Made by a program: the position numbers and the translations under genes. Shown here piece by piece: positions 41,456 through 48,476 of a stretch of 64,000 nucleotides of DNA (positions are counted from its first letter, which is position 1; every line of letters begins with the position of its first letter). Source of the stretch: Verrucomicrobia bacterium UBA7008 (GTDB lineage Bacteria; Verrucomicrobiota; Kiritimatiellia; RFP12; UBA1067); the NCBI GenBank assembly GCA_002449695.1, contig DJXI01000085.1, forward strand, positions 82,617 to 146,616. The letters run 5' to 3'. The notes under the pieces are model-generated. The model did no database searches and was not told the DNA's origin. It saw only the letters and a list, made by a program, of their open reading frames with translations.

Positions 41456-42156
41456 GGCGTCGGCGCCGCCGCCGGGCGCTGGAATTTCGGGTTGCAGCCG
41501 GCGATGACGAGCGCGACTTCGCCCTTCACCTTCGCGTCCTTGAACTGCCGGGCGAGGTCGCCCAGATAGCCGCGCACGACGCGTTCGTGCAGCTTGGTGA
41601 GCTCGATGCAGACGGCGGCCTCGCGGTCGCCGAGCGCGTCGAACGCCGCAGCGAGCGTCGCGCCGATCCGGAACGGCGACTCGTAGCAGATGAGCGTATG
41701 CTCCCTGTCCGCGTCTTCCGCGAACCAGTTGCGCAGCGCGCCCGGCCCGCGCGGCGGGAAGCCGCGGAACGTGAAGCTGCTCGTCGGCAGACCGCTCATC
41801 AGCAGGGCGACGTTGACGGCGCTCGCGCCGGGGATGACCTCGTAGGGCGCGTCCGCCTGCGCGCACGCGCGGATCAGCCGGTAGCCGGGATCGGAAATGC
41901 CGGGATAGCCGCCGTCGGAGCAGAGCACCACCTCGCGCCCCGCCTGCACGTCGGCGACGATCTTCTCCGTCAGCCGCTCCTCGTTGCCCTGGCGGTACGA
42001 CACCATCTCGGGACGCGGAATCTCGAAATGCGCCAGGAGCTGCCACGTGCGGCGCGTGTCCTCGCACGCGATCAGCGCGGCCGCCCTGAACGCCGCGACC
42101 GCGCGCGGCGAGAGGTCTCCGAGATTTCCGATGGGCGTGGCGACGACGTGCAGCAT
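41452..42156 (-). CDS. rsmI: 16S rRNA (cytidine1402-2'-O)-methyltransferase
   Basis: A 234-residue SAM-dependent methyltransferase that modifies C1402 in the ribosomal P site. Visible: VVATPIGNLGDLSPRAV (~4-20), IACEDTRRTWQLLAHF, VVLCSDGGYPGISDPGYRL (~76), VIPGASAVNVALLMSGLPT (~106) and YESPFRI, all family hallmarks. It is shorter than many RsmI because the C-terminal extension is missing. ATG at 42156 is preceded by GGGAGGA. In many genomes rsmI precedes other envelope or replication genes; here it follows an M28 peptidase. Confidence 0.95.
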   Translation of the reverse strand: MLHVVATPIGNLGDLSPRAVAAFRAAALIACEDTRRTWQLLAHFEIPRPEMVSYRQGNEERLTEKIVADVQAGREVVLCSDGGYPGISDPGYRLIRACAQADAPYEVIPGASAVNVALLMSGLPTSSFTFRGFPPRGPGALRNWFAEDADREHTLICYESPFRIGATLAAAFDALGDREAAVCIELTKLHERVVRGYLGDLARQFKDAKVKGEVALVIAGCNPKFQRPAAAPTP

Positions 42157-42170
42157 ATTCCTCCCGCGAC

Positions 42171-43028
42171 TTACCTGAGTTCCCCGAGAACGGCCAGCGC
42201 CAGACGCCCGGCGACGAGCAGCGATTCGGCCGAAATCTTGTCCATCGTATCCTGCGGCGTGTGCCAGTAGTCGTTCAGCCCCGGCCGGCTGCCGTAGTCG
42301 AAGTCGATCAGCTCGACGGCAGGAAAGCCCGCGCGCAGAAACTCCTGATGGTCGTCCTTGACGCAATCGCCGGTCGCGGCGACCTTGTCCGCGACGCCCG
42401 CCGTCTTCGCGGCGGCCAGGACCGCCTGACGCAGCCGGGGCGTGGCGTTGTGCGGCAGGATGATCTGAAGATCGCGGTCGCCCAGCATGTCGAGGCCGAT
42501 GACGGCCTTGACCGTCCGGCCCGACGCAACGAGCCGCGCGGCCGCGCGCCGCGCGCCCCAGAAGCCGTCGTTCGGCGCATAACGGCCGAAGCACTCCTCG
42601 CCGTCCGTCCAGACGAGCAGCACGTTGAACGGCAGGTCGCGGCGGTGGCGCGCCAGCACGCCCGTCAGCGCGACCAGCAGGCCCGACGTGCTCGCGCCGT
42701 CGTTCGCGCCCGGACAGTCGACGCCGGCCTTCGTGTCGTAGTGCGACAGGTAGACGACCCACGGCCGCTCGTCCGACGCGACGACGGCGCATTCAAGATT
42801 GGTGAATCCTTTCGTCCCGCGGGGCGTCGCCGCCGTGAAGCGGTCGCGGCGCACGTCGCCGCCCGCCGCGCTCGCGCGGTCCATCAGGTAGGTCGCGGCC
42901 GCGAAACCCTCCGCCGTGCCGGCGTCGCGCGGCGTATGGCCGGCGACAAGCCCCTCGGCGGTCGCGTACGCGCGCGCCGCGTCCGCCTCGCTGAAAACCA
43001 GCGTCGCCGCGAGGAGTGCCGCGAGCAT
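42171..43028 (-). CDS. Exported M28-family peptidase / glutaminyl cyclase-like protein
   Basis: A 285-residue protein with a short signal peptide (LAALLAATLVFSEADA). The zinc site is intact: YLSHYDTK (~92), GANDGASTSG (~108), WTDGEECFG (~142), GLDMLGDRD (~178) and YWHTPQDTMDKIS (~255). The DGEE segment and size resemble glutaminyl-peptide cyclotransferases, which share the M28 fold; an aminopeptidase role is equally possible. It likely acts in the periplasm or outside. It lies 12 bases downstream of parB. Confidence 0.85.
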   Translation of the reverse strand: MLAALLAATLVFSEADAARAYATAEGLVAGHTPRDAGTAEGFAAATYLMDRASAAGGDVRRDRFTAATPRGTKGFTNLECAVVASDERPWVVYLSHYDTKAGVDCPGANDGASTSGLLVALTGVLARHRRDLPFNVLLVWTDGEECFGRYAPNDGFWGARRAAARLVASGRTVKAVIGLDMLGDRDLQIILPHNATPRLRQAVLAAAKTAGVADKVAATGDCVKDDHQEFLRAGFPAVELIDFDYGSRPGLNDYWHTPQDTMDKISAESLLVAGRLALAVLGELR

Positions 43029-43040
43029 CCCCCGGCCTCC

Positions 43041-44057
43041 CTACTCGACCTCGACGCCGATCATCCGGAGAACCCGGTCCAGCTCGTCGTTGTCGAAGAA
43101 ATCGATTTCAAGGACGCCCTTGGTGTGCTTGCCGTTCGCGTGCTGCACGCCGCTCGTCAGCCGCACCGCGCAGCCCAGATGCTTCTTCAGCCGGTCGGTC
43201 AGATTGCGCACGTATCCGTCGGGCAGGTCCGGCGTGCCGCGCGTGCGTTCGGGGACGGGCGCCGTCAGACGCGCGACCTTCTTTTCGAGCGCGCGCACCG
43301 ACAGCTGGCTGTTCACCGACTCGCGCGCCAGCAAGATGCGCTCCTTCTCGTCGTCCACCGACAGGAGCACCTTCGCATGGCCGACCGACAGCAGCTTGTT
43401 CTCGATGAGCGCCTTGACTTCGTCCGGCAGCTCCAGCAGTCGCACCGCGTTCGCGACCGTCGCGCGGCCCTTGCCCACGCGCTCGGCGACGTCCGCCTGC
43501 GTCAGGCTGAACTTCTCCTGAAGCGTGCGGTAGCTGACGGCCTCCTCGATCGGGTTGAGATCCTCGCGCTGGAGGTTCTCGGTCGTCGTCATCGCGGCGG
43601 CGGTCAGATCGTCCACCTGGCGCACCGTCACGGGAATCTTCGTCCAGCCCGCGAGCTGCGCGGCCCTGAGACGCCGTTCGCCCGCGATCAGCTCCCAGCG
43701 GCCCTCCGCGTTCTTGCGCACGGTCGGCGGCTGGACGAGCCCGTTGTTCTTCAGCGAATCGGCGAGCTCCTGAAGCTCCTCGCCGCGGAAATCGCGGCGC
43801 GGCTGGTAGGGGCTGCGCGCGATGTCGGCGATCTTCAGCTCCAGCGGTGCGGGCGCGGCGAGCGCGGGCGCCGACGCGGCGAGCGGCGCGCGCGGCAGCA
43901 CCGGTGCGGCCGGCCGCGGCTCCGGCGGCTGGGCGGACGACAGCAGCCCGTCGAGCCCGCGCCCGAGACCGTGCCGCTTTTCAACACGAGCGGGAGCCTT
44001 GGGGGCTCCCGTCGCCTTTGTCGCCTTCTTCAGGAAGGGGTTGGGTTTCTGTGCCAT
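43041..44057 (-). CDS. parB: Chromosome partitioning protein ParB
   Basis: A 338-residue DNA-binding CTPase that loads at parS and spreads along DNA. The N-terminal signature HGLGRGLDGLLS is present (~29). Next come SPYQPRRDFRGEELQELADS (~83), the CTP site GERRLRAAQLAGW (~124), TENLQREDLNPIEEA (~158) and a helix-turn-helix (KFSLTQADVAERVGKGRATV, ~181). The N-terminal linker is Pro/Ala-rich and holds a palindrome. No parA gene is adjacent, which is unusual, and no parS was found by eye. Confidence 0.93.
   Translation of the reverse strand: MAQKPNPFLKKATKATGAPKAPARVEKRHGLGRGLDGLLSSAQPPEPRPAAPVLPRAPLAASAPALAAPAPLELKIADIARSPYQPRRDFRGEELQELADSLKNNGLVQPPTVRKNAEGRWELIAGERRLRAAQLAGWTKIPVTVRQVDDLTAAAMTTTENLQREDLNPIEEAVSYRTLQEKFSLTQADVAERVGKGRATVANAVRLLELPDEVKALIENKLLSVGHAKVLLSVDDEKERILLARESVNSQLSVRALEKKVARLTAPVPERTRGTPDLPDGYVRNLTDRLKKHLGCAVRLTSGVQHANGKHTKGVLEIDFFDNDELDRVLRMIGVEVE
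43991..44011. repeat. Palindrome in the parB N-terminal linker
   Basis: Perfect 8-bp stem CGGGAGCC (43991-43998) and GGCTCCCG (44004-44011), loop TTGGG. It encodes part of the low-complexity GAPKAPA linker. Confidence 0.55.
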
Positions 44058-44064
44058 CGCGCGA

Positions 44065-44778
44065 TCAGAAATAGCCGTTCACGAGCGGCAGCACCTTGAC
44101 CACGTTCGAGCGGATGATGTTGATCAGGCCGATCTGGAAGCCGCCGTCGCAGTTCTCGGCGAAGTTGACGAGGCCGATCTGCGCGCCCGCGAGGTCCTCC
44201 GTCATGTTGAAGGCCAGCGCGACCTGCACGCCGCGCATCGTGCGCGAGAGGTTGCAGCCGAGCGCCGCCGTCACGCCGTGGGTCTCGACGGAGCTGACGT
44301 TCGCGAGACCGGCGAGCGCCACGCCCCACAGCCCCTTCTGAACGCCGCCGAGGAAGGTCATCTGCAGACCGTAGAAGTTGCCGAGGCCCAGGCTGCCGAG
44401 ACCGGCGTCGAAGCCGTAGACGTCGCCGTAGCTGATGTTGGGGCCGAGCGTCGCGCGCATGCCGTACACGTCGCTGCGGTTGATGTTGGCCAGCGGGCCG
44501 ACCTGCAGACCGCACATCTTGTCGCGCACGAGCGTGACGCAGGCGACATCGAGGCCGTACATCTTGGGCGCGTCGGCGTAGAAGAGGTTGAGGTCGAGAC
44601 CGTAGACGTCCCACCGGTTGATGCCCCACGGCAGCTGCACGGGCGTCGCCAGACCGAGGGCGAGCGGCGTCCAGCCGACCGGACCCTCCTCGGCGTAGGT
44701 TTCCTCGCTGACCGCGAACGCGGGCGTGACCGCCGCGAGGGCGAGCGCCGCAAGACCGAACTTGATCGTATGCTTCAT
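44065..44778 (-). CDS. Exported surface-repeat protein (LA_2272-like)
   Basis: A 237-residue protein with a signal peptide (KFGLAALALAAVTPAFA). The mature part is a series of ~17-25-residue units such as INRWDVYGLDLN, INRSDVYGMRATL, ISYGDVYGFDAGL and VSSVETHGVTAALG, each with an aromatic/Gly turn. This is the pattern of the LA_2272 surface-repeat family in spirochaetes and PVC bacteria; function unknown. ATG at 44778 follows AAGGAGAAA. It is first in a long operon that includes parB. Confidence 0.75.
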   Translation of the reverse strand: MKHTIKFGLAALALAAVTPAFAVSEETYAEEGPVGWTPLALGLATPVQLPWGINRWDVYGLDLNLFYADAPKMYGLDVACVTLVRDKMCGLQVGPLANINRSDVYGMRATLGPNISYGDVYGFDAGLGSLGLGNFYGLQMTFLGGVQKGLWGVALAGLANVSSVETHGVTAALGCNLSRTMRGVQVALAFNMTEDLAGAQIGLVNFAENCDGGFQIGLINIIRSNVVKVLPLVNGYF

Positions 44779-44821
44779 TTTATCGTTTCTCCTTGTATGC
44801 GAATTAAAGTGTGAGAGATAG

Positions 44822-44849
44822 TTTATAATTTCTCGGGGGTGGAAGTCAA
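44822..44849 (-). promoter_or_regulatory. Promoter of surface-repeat/parB operon
   Basis: Minus strand TTGACT (44849-44844), 16-base spacer, TATAAA (44827-44822), in the last codons of pssA. Confidence 0.6.
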
Positions 44850-45686
44850 GCCCCGCTCGTATTTTGCCTTGACGCGCAGGAACAGCCAGCCGGTGAGCGG
44901 AACCGTGAGAATGTAGAGCGCGCCGACGACGCCGAGCGTCAGCCAGATGTCGCAGACGAGCAGCCCGATGAGGAACAGCGCCACCGCGATAAACAGCCGC
45001 GCCTGCCCCTTGCTCGTGAAATGGATCGCCTTGAGCGAGATCGTCGGCAGGCGCGAGGCCATCAGCGCGCCGACGAAGACCAGCATCGCCATCCCGAACC
45101 ACGGGTTCTGGAACGTGTTCGCGAGCGCGGGGTACTTGCTGCGCGCGTCGAGCGCGATCGCCAGGATCGCGGGCGTCAGCACCATCCAGCAGCCGCCGGG
45201 CGCGGGCACGCCGGTGAAGAAATGCTTCCAGTACGGCTGCGGCGTCGCCTCCAGCATCGTGTTGAAGCGCGCGAGGCGGAAGCAGTCGCACATCGCGTAG
45301 AAGAGCGCGCAGCTCAGCACGAGGCGCACCGTCTTCGGATCGCAGCCCGCGTGCGTCGGCCCGCCCGTCAGCCAGAAGTACATGAACATCGCCGGCGCCA
45401 CGCCGAAGTTCACGAAGTCCGCGAGCGAATCGAGCTCCGCGCCCAGCCGGGAGCTGGCCTTCAGGAGCCGCGCGATGCGCCCGTCCATGCCGTCGCAGAC
45501 GCACGCGACGAGCAGCGCCGCCAGCGCGGGCACGAAGCGCCCTTCGCTCGACAGCGAAATCGAGGTGATGCCCGCGCACGCGGCGAGCGAGGTGACGAGG
45601 TTGGGGACGACGGCCCTCAGCGGGATCTGGTCGGGGCGCGTCTCGCGGCTCCGGCGGCGGCGGCCGCGCAAACGGAACTTACTCAT
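44823..45686 (-). CDS. pssA: CDP-diacylglycerol-serine O-phosphatidyltransferase
   Basis: A 287-residue integral membrane enzyme that makes phosphatidylserine, the precursor of phosphatidylethanolamine. The CDP-alcohol phosphatidyltransferase motif is complete: CDGMDGRIARLL...GAELDSLAD (~64-86). About eight membrane helices follow, and the N-terminus is basic (RLRGRRRRSR). Position of the motif and length fit PssA of the Bacillus/PVC type rather than PgsA. It overlaps the infC stop by 8 bases. Confidence 0.9.
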   Translation of the reverse strand: MSKFRLRGRRRRSRETRPDQIPLRAVVPNLVTSLAACAGITSISLSSEGRFVPALAALLVACVCDGMDGRIARLLKASSRLGAELDSLADFVNFGVAPAMFMYFWLTGGPTHAGCDPKTVRLVLSCALFYAMCDCFRLARFNTMLEATPQPYWKHFFTGVPAPGGCWMVLTPAILAIALDARSKYPALANTFQNPWFGMAMLVFVGALMASRLPTISLKAIHFTSKGQARLFIAVALFLIGLLVCDIWLTLGVVGALYILTVPLTGWLFLRVKAKYERGLTSTPEKL

Positions 45687-46236
45687 TGCCGTCGTTGCGC
45701 GGCTGCGCGGTCCTGGGGGCGTTCTTGCGCGGCGGCCCGATCAGCGCGCCGTGCACGCGGCCGAGCGTCTTGGGCGCCTGCTCGATGAAGCACTCGCTCG
45801 CCAGCTCCTCAAGCACGCGGTTGATGACGTCCTCGCCCAGCTCGCGGTGGGCGTTCTCGCGGCCGCGGAACTGAAGCGTGAGCTTCACCTTGCAGCCGTC
45901 GGCGAGGAAGCCGCGGATCTGGCTGAGCTTGTAGTTGAAATCGTTGGTGTCGGTGCCGGGATGGAACTTGACCTCCTTCACCTTCTGCACCTTCTGGGCC
46001 TTGCGCTGCTGCTTGGCCTTGATCGACTCCTCGTACTTGAACTTGCCGTAGTCGATGATCTTGCAGACGGGGGGCACGGCGTTGGGGTTGACTTCGACCA
46101 GGTCGAGGCCGCGGTCCTCCGCCATCCGCTGCGCGTCGCGCGTCGCCATGACGCCGAGCATGTTGCCGAACGAATCAAGAACGCGAACCTGCGGCACGCG
46201 AATCTTGTAGTTGACGCGAGTGAACTGTACGATAAT
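45679..46236 (-). CDS. infC: Translation initiation factor IF-3, with AUU (or AUC) start
   Basis: IF-3 checks initiator tRNA and start codons on the 30S subunit. The N-domain (RVNYKIRVPQVRVLDSF in pieces; LDLVEVNPNAVPPVCKI, ~44) and C-domain (VKFHPGTDTNDFNYK, VKLTLQFRGRENAH) are complete. The usual start codons do not fit: the first in-frame GTG (46197) would cut off the conserved RVNYKI segment, and no ATG, GTG or TTG lies further up in frame. ATT at 46236 and ATC at 46233 follow a strong GGAGGTG. As in Escherichia coli infC, such a start would allow self-repression by IF-3. The gene follows tRNA-Ser directly and is far from rpmI-rplT. Confidence 0.93.
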   Translation of the reverse strand: MIVQFTRVNYKIRVPQVRVLDSFGNMLGVMATRDAQRMAEDRGLDLVEVNPNAVPPVCKIIDYGKFKYEESIKAKQQRKAQKVQKVKEVKFHPGTDTNDFNYKLSQIRGFLADGCKVKLTLQFRGRENAHRELGEDVINRVLEELASECFIEQAPKTLGRVHGALIGPPRKNAPRTAQPRNDGNE

Positions 46237-46244
46237 GCACCTCC
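46237..46244 (-). promoter_or_regulatory. Shine-Dalgarno that sets the rare infC start
   Basis: GGAGGTG at 46244-46238, seven bases complementary to the anti-Shine-Dalgarno. It lies directly between the tRNA-Ser CCA end and ATT/ATC. GGAGG is three bases before ATT and six before ATC. Confidence 0.75.
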
Positions 46245-46248
46245 AACT

Positions 46249-46341
<93 letters not shown>

Positions 46342-46359
46342 AAATCGTAGACGGCGCGT

Positions 46360-46388
46360 AGTATATCATATCCGCACATCGCCGTCAA
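46360..46388 (-). promoter_or_regulatory. Promoter of tRNA-Ser/infC/pssA
   Basis: Minus strand TTGACG (46388-46383), 17-base spacer ending ATGA, TATACT (46365-46360). The -10 region shares 17 identical bases (ATGATATACTACGCGCC) with the hisD promoter. The promoter overlaps the 3' end of nif3. Confidence 0.82.
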
Positions 46389-47040
46389 CGAAGACCGTTG
46401 AAAGTTTAAGCGATTTCTTCAGCTCGCGCATCAGCGCCTTGACGCCGAACGTCTCCGTCGCGTAATGGCCCGCGCAGACCATCGGCTGGCCGATGTTCGC
46501 CGCCGCGATCTTCTCGCCCCAGTTCGCCTCGCCGGTCACGTACACGTCGCAGCCGAGCCGCCGCGCCTCCTCGGCGAATTCGCCCGCGCCGCCCGAGCAC
46601 ACGCCGATCTTCTTGCCGTGCGCGTTGAAGCCCGTCACGCCGATGACATTGCCGTGGTAGGAGAAGGCCGACGTCACGCGCGTGAGCTTCAGGTAGCGCG
46701 CGAGCTCCCAGTTGTTGCCGCAGCGCTTGTTCGCGTCGAGCGGCAGGTGGTAGCCCGCCACCGCAAGATTCGCGTCCATCGCCGCCTTGACGACGCGGTA
46801 CGCGCCGCCCGTCAGCCGCCGGATGCCGCCGCCCCAGCTGACGCCGTGGTGGACGACGAGCAGCTCGGCGCCCGCCGCCGCGGCCGCGCGCACGCTCGCG
46901 AGGCTCGCGTCCACCGCGAAGGCGACTTTCTTCACGTCGTCGCCCGTGCGCGCGATCTGCAGGCCGTTGTTGGAGACGTCGTCAAACGCGCCGACCGCCA
47001 GCAGACGGTCTATCCACGCGAGCAGGTGGTCGATTTTCAT
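46366..47040 (-). CDS. Nif3-like dinuclear metal-centre protein (YbgI family)
   Basis: A 224-residue protein of the NIF3/YbgI (GTP cyclohydrolase I type 2) family, which forms toroidal hexamers with a two-metal site. Visible: DVSNNGLQIARTGDDVKKV (~21), the metal-binding LLVVHHGVSWGG (~64), YHLPLDANKRCGNNWELA (~99), and the C-terminal GHYATETFGVKALM (~190) with the second His/Glu set. Exact activity is uncertain. It starts just after RNase P RNA, with AAGGAGGAAG, and shares an operon with the CT398-like protein, an association seen in actinobacteria as well. Confidence 0.92.
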   Translation of the reverse strand: MKIDHLLAWIDRLLAVGAFDDVSNNGLQIARTGDDVKKVAFAVDASLASVRAAAAAGAELLVVHHGVSWGGGIRRLTGGAYRVVKAAMDANLAVAGYHLPLDANKRCGNNWELARYLKLTRVTSAFSYHGNVIGVTGFNAHGKKIGVCSGGAGEFAEEARRLGCDVYVTGEANWGEKIAAANIGQPMVCAGHYATETFGVKALMRELKKSLKLSTVFVDGDVRI

Positions 47041-47058
47041 GATGTTCTTCCTCCTTTT

Positions 47059-47490
47059 CTCCTGAAGCGGCGCGCGGCGAATAAGCCGGATTCTGTTCAT
47101 CCCCTTGCGGGAACTCCGATCATTCATCTGAGCAATCAACCCGGGATCTGAAGGCATCCGGCAAAGGACGCCGCCGGACGGGCCGCCCGTCGATCCCCTA
47201 TTTGATCTTGCTCCGAGGAGGGTTTGCCCTGCGCGCGTCGTTTCAGCCGCGCCGGTGGTCTCTTGCACCGCCGTTTCACCATTTCGCGCGGACGCACTTG
47301 CTCGCTTCGCGCGCTTTCGCGCACTCCGCTCGCTCGTTCGTCCGTACGTTGTCTGTTCTCTGTGGCACTTTCCATCGCGCGGGATTGCCCCGCGCCTTCC
47401 GTCCTTGACGAACGGATCCTCCGCCCTGTGGAGTCCGGACTTTCCTCTGCCGTACGGCAGCGACCGGTCACACGCGCGTCGCTTCAGGAG
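47059..47490 (-). ncRNA. rnpB: RNase P RNA, class A
   Basis: About 425 bases of catalytic RNA that trims tRNA 5' leaders. Read on the minus strand: helix P1 CTCCTGAAGCG at the 5' end pairs with CGCTTCAGGAG at the 3' end. The conserved core GAGGAAAGTCCGGACTCC (CR I) is followed by ACAGGGCGGAGGATCC-like sequence, and AGAGACCACCGG, AGGGCAAACCC, GGAGCAAGATCAAATAGGG and ACAGAATCCGGCTTA (CR V) are all in the expected order. The ends are set from P1 pairing. It lies 13 bases after the CT398-like stop with no clear promoter of its own, so it is probably cut from a polycistronic transcript. Confidence 0.95.
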
Positions 47491-47503
47491 AAATTTTCAA
47501 GGA

Positions 47504-48229
47504 TCAACGATAGAGGACGCGGCCGCACATCGTGCACGCGACGATGCGCTGCGGCTTGCCCTCTTCCCCGTTCTTCGCGTTCGCGTCGGCCATCTGGGCG
47601 ACGCTCGGCGGCTGGACGAGGTGGCAGCCGTCGCACACGCCCTCGTGGGTCAGCGGAACGACGACCGGCCAGCGCTTCGTGCGCAGGCGCTCGTAATAAA
47701 GCATGAACTGCGGGTTGTCGACCGCGCGGGCGCGCTCGGCGCGCTCGGCCTGGCAGGACGCGAGCTCCTCCTTCACGGCCGCGATGCGCTCGTCGATCTC
47801 CGCGCAGAAGGCGTCCACGCCGCCCTTCTCCTCGTCGAACTTCGCCTGCGCGTCGGCGACGCGCCGATCGGCGGAGGGGATGTCGTCCATCGCCGCGATC
47901 TGGTTGTTCTCGGTCGTCTCGAGGTCGTGGCTCACCAGGTCGATCTGCACCGCGTACTGCTGGTACTCGCGGTTGTTCTTCAGACCCGCCTGGGTCGTCT
48001 TCAGCTGCTGGATCTTGTCCTTGAGCGCCTGCGCGTCGGCTTCAAACCCCTTCACGCGCCCGCGGGCGTAGTCCTGGCTCGCCTTGGCGGCCTGCAGATC
48101 GGCGCTGACACCGGAAAGACGCGCGGTTTCAAGGGCTTTGCGGCGGGGGAGGTCCTTCAGTTCGAGCTCCAGCTCACGGATCCGACCATCGACTTCCTGT
48201 AGATCGATCAACGCCTGTATTACCGCCAC
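47504..48229 (-). CDS. CT398-like coiled-coil zinc-ribbon protein
   Basis: A 241-residue protein: a long antiparallel coiled coil (~5-175) and a C-terminal four-Cys zinc ribbon, GVCDGCHLVQPPS...CTMCGRVLYR (~203-240). This matches the zf-RING_7/CT398 family, which is widely linked to nif3 genes; its function is not settled, with proposals around FliG-like or RNA-related roles. The GTG start at 48229 is chosen because upstream sequence is tRNA-His; AAGGAA precedes it. It lies in one unit with tRNAs and RNase P RNA. Confidence 0.85.
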   Translation of the reverse strand: MAVIQALIDLQEVDGRIRELELELKDLPRRKALETARLSGVSADLQAAKASQDYARGRVKGFEADAQALKDKIQQLKTTQAGLKNNREYQQYAVQIDLVSHDLETTENNQIAAMDDIPSADRRVADAQAKFDEEKGGVDAFCAEIDERIAAVKEELASCQAERAERARAVDNPQFMLYYERLRTKRWPVVVPLTHEGVCDGCHLVQPPSVAQMADANAKNGEEGKPQRIVACTMCGRVLYR

Positions 48230-48244
48230 AATCGTGTTCCTTTC

Positions 48245-48322
48245 TGGGGCAGGAGACGGGACTCGAACCCGCAACCCACAGAATCACAATCTGTTGATCT
48301 AACCAATTGATCTACTCCCGCC
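48245..48322 (-). tRNA. tRNA-His (anticodon GTG)
   Basis: Acceptor GCGGGAG/CTCCTGC with the extra G-1 facing discriminator C73, the histidine identity pair. The anticodon loop TTGTGAT carries GTG. T-loop GGTTCGAGTCC, CCA encoded (48247-48245). It precedes the CT398-like gene by 15 bases. Confidence 0.96.
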
Positions 48323-48326
48323 ATTT

Positions 48327-48402
48327 TGGAGCCAGGTAAGGGACTCGAACCCCCGACCTGCTCATTACGAATGAGCCGCACTACCAACTGTGCTAACCTG
48401 GC
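48327..48402 (-). tRNA. tRNA-Thr (anticodon CGT)
   Basis: Acceptor GCCAGGT/ACCTGGC, D-loop AGTTGGTAG, anticodon stem-loop GCTCATTCGTAATGAGC with anticodon CGT (reads ACG), T-loop GGTTCGAGTCC, discriminator T and an encoded CCA. It is first in the tRNA-CT398-rnpB-nif3 unit. Confidence 0.95.
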
Positions 48403-48419
48403 CTGTGATTTGGTGAAGT

Positions 48420-48449
48420 AGTATATCAAAAGGACGCCGCCCGCGTCAA
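48420..48449 (-). promoter_or_regulatory. Promoter of the tRNA-Thr/tRNA-His/CT398/rnpB/nif3 unit
   Basis: Minus strand TTGACG (48449-48444), 18-base spacer ending TTTTGA, TATACT (48425-48420), about 11 bases before the expected primary-transcript start of the tRNA. Confidence 0.82.
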
Positions 48450-48476
48450 CGGCGAATTTTCATTTTTTACATTTCC

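Noticed and set aside
45679..46197. infC starting at GTG 46197
   Set aside because: It drops the conserved RVNYKIR segment of the IF-3 N-domain and has no ribosome site, unlike ATT/ATC at 46236/46233.
47136..47471. Protein frames within 47.1-47.5 kb
   Set aside because: The region is RNase P RNA with all conserved cores; the short frames there are incidental.
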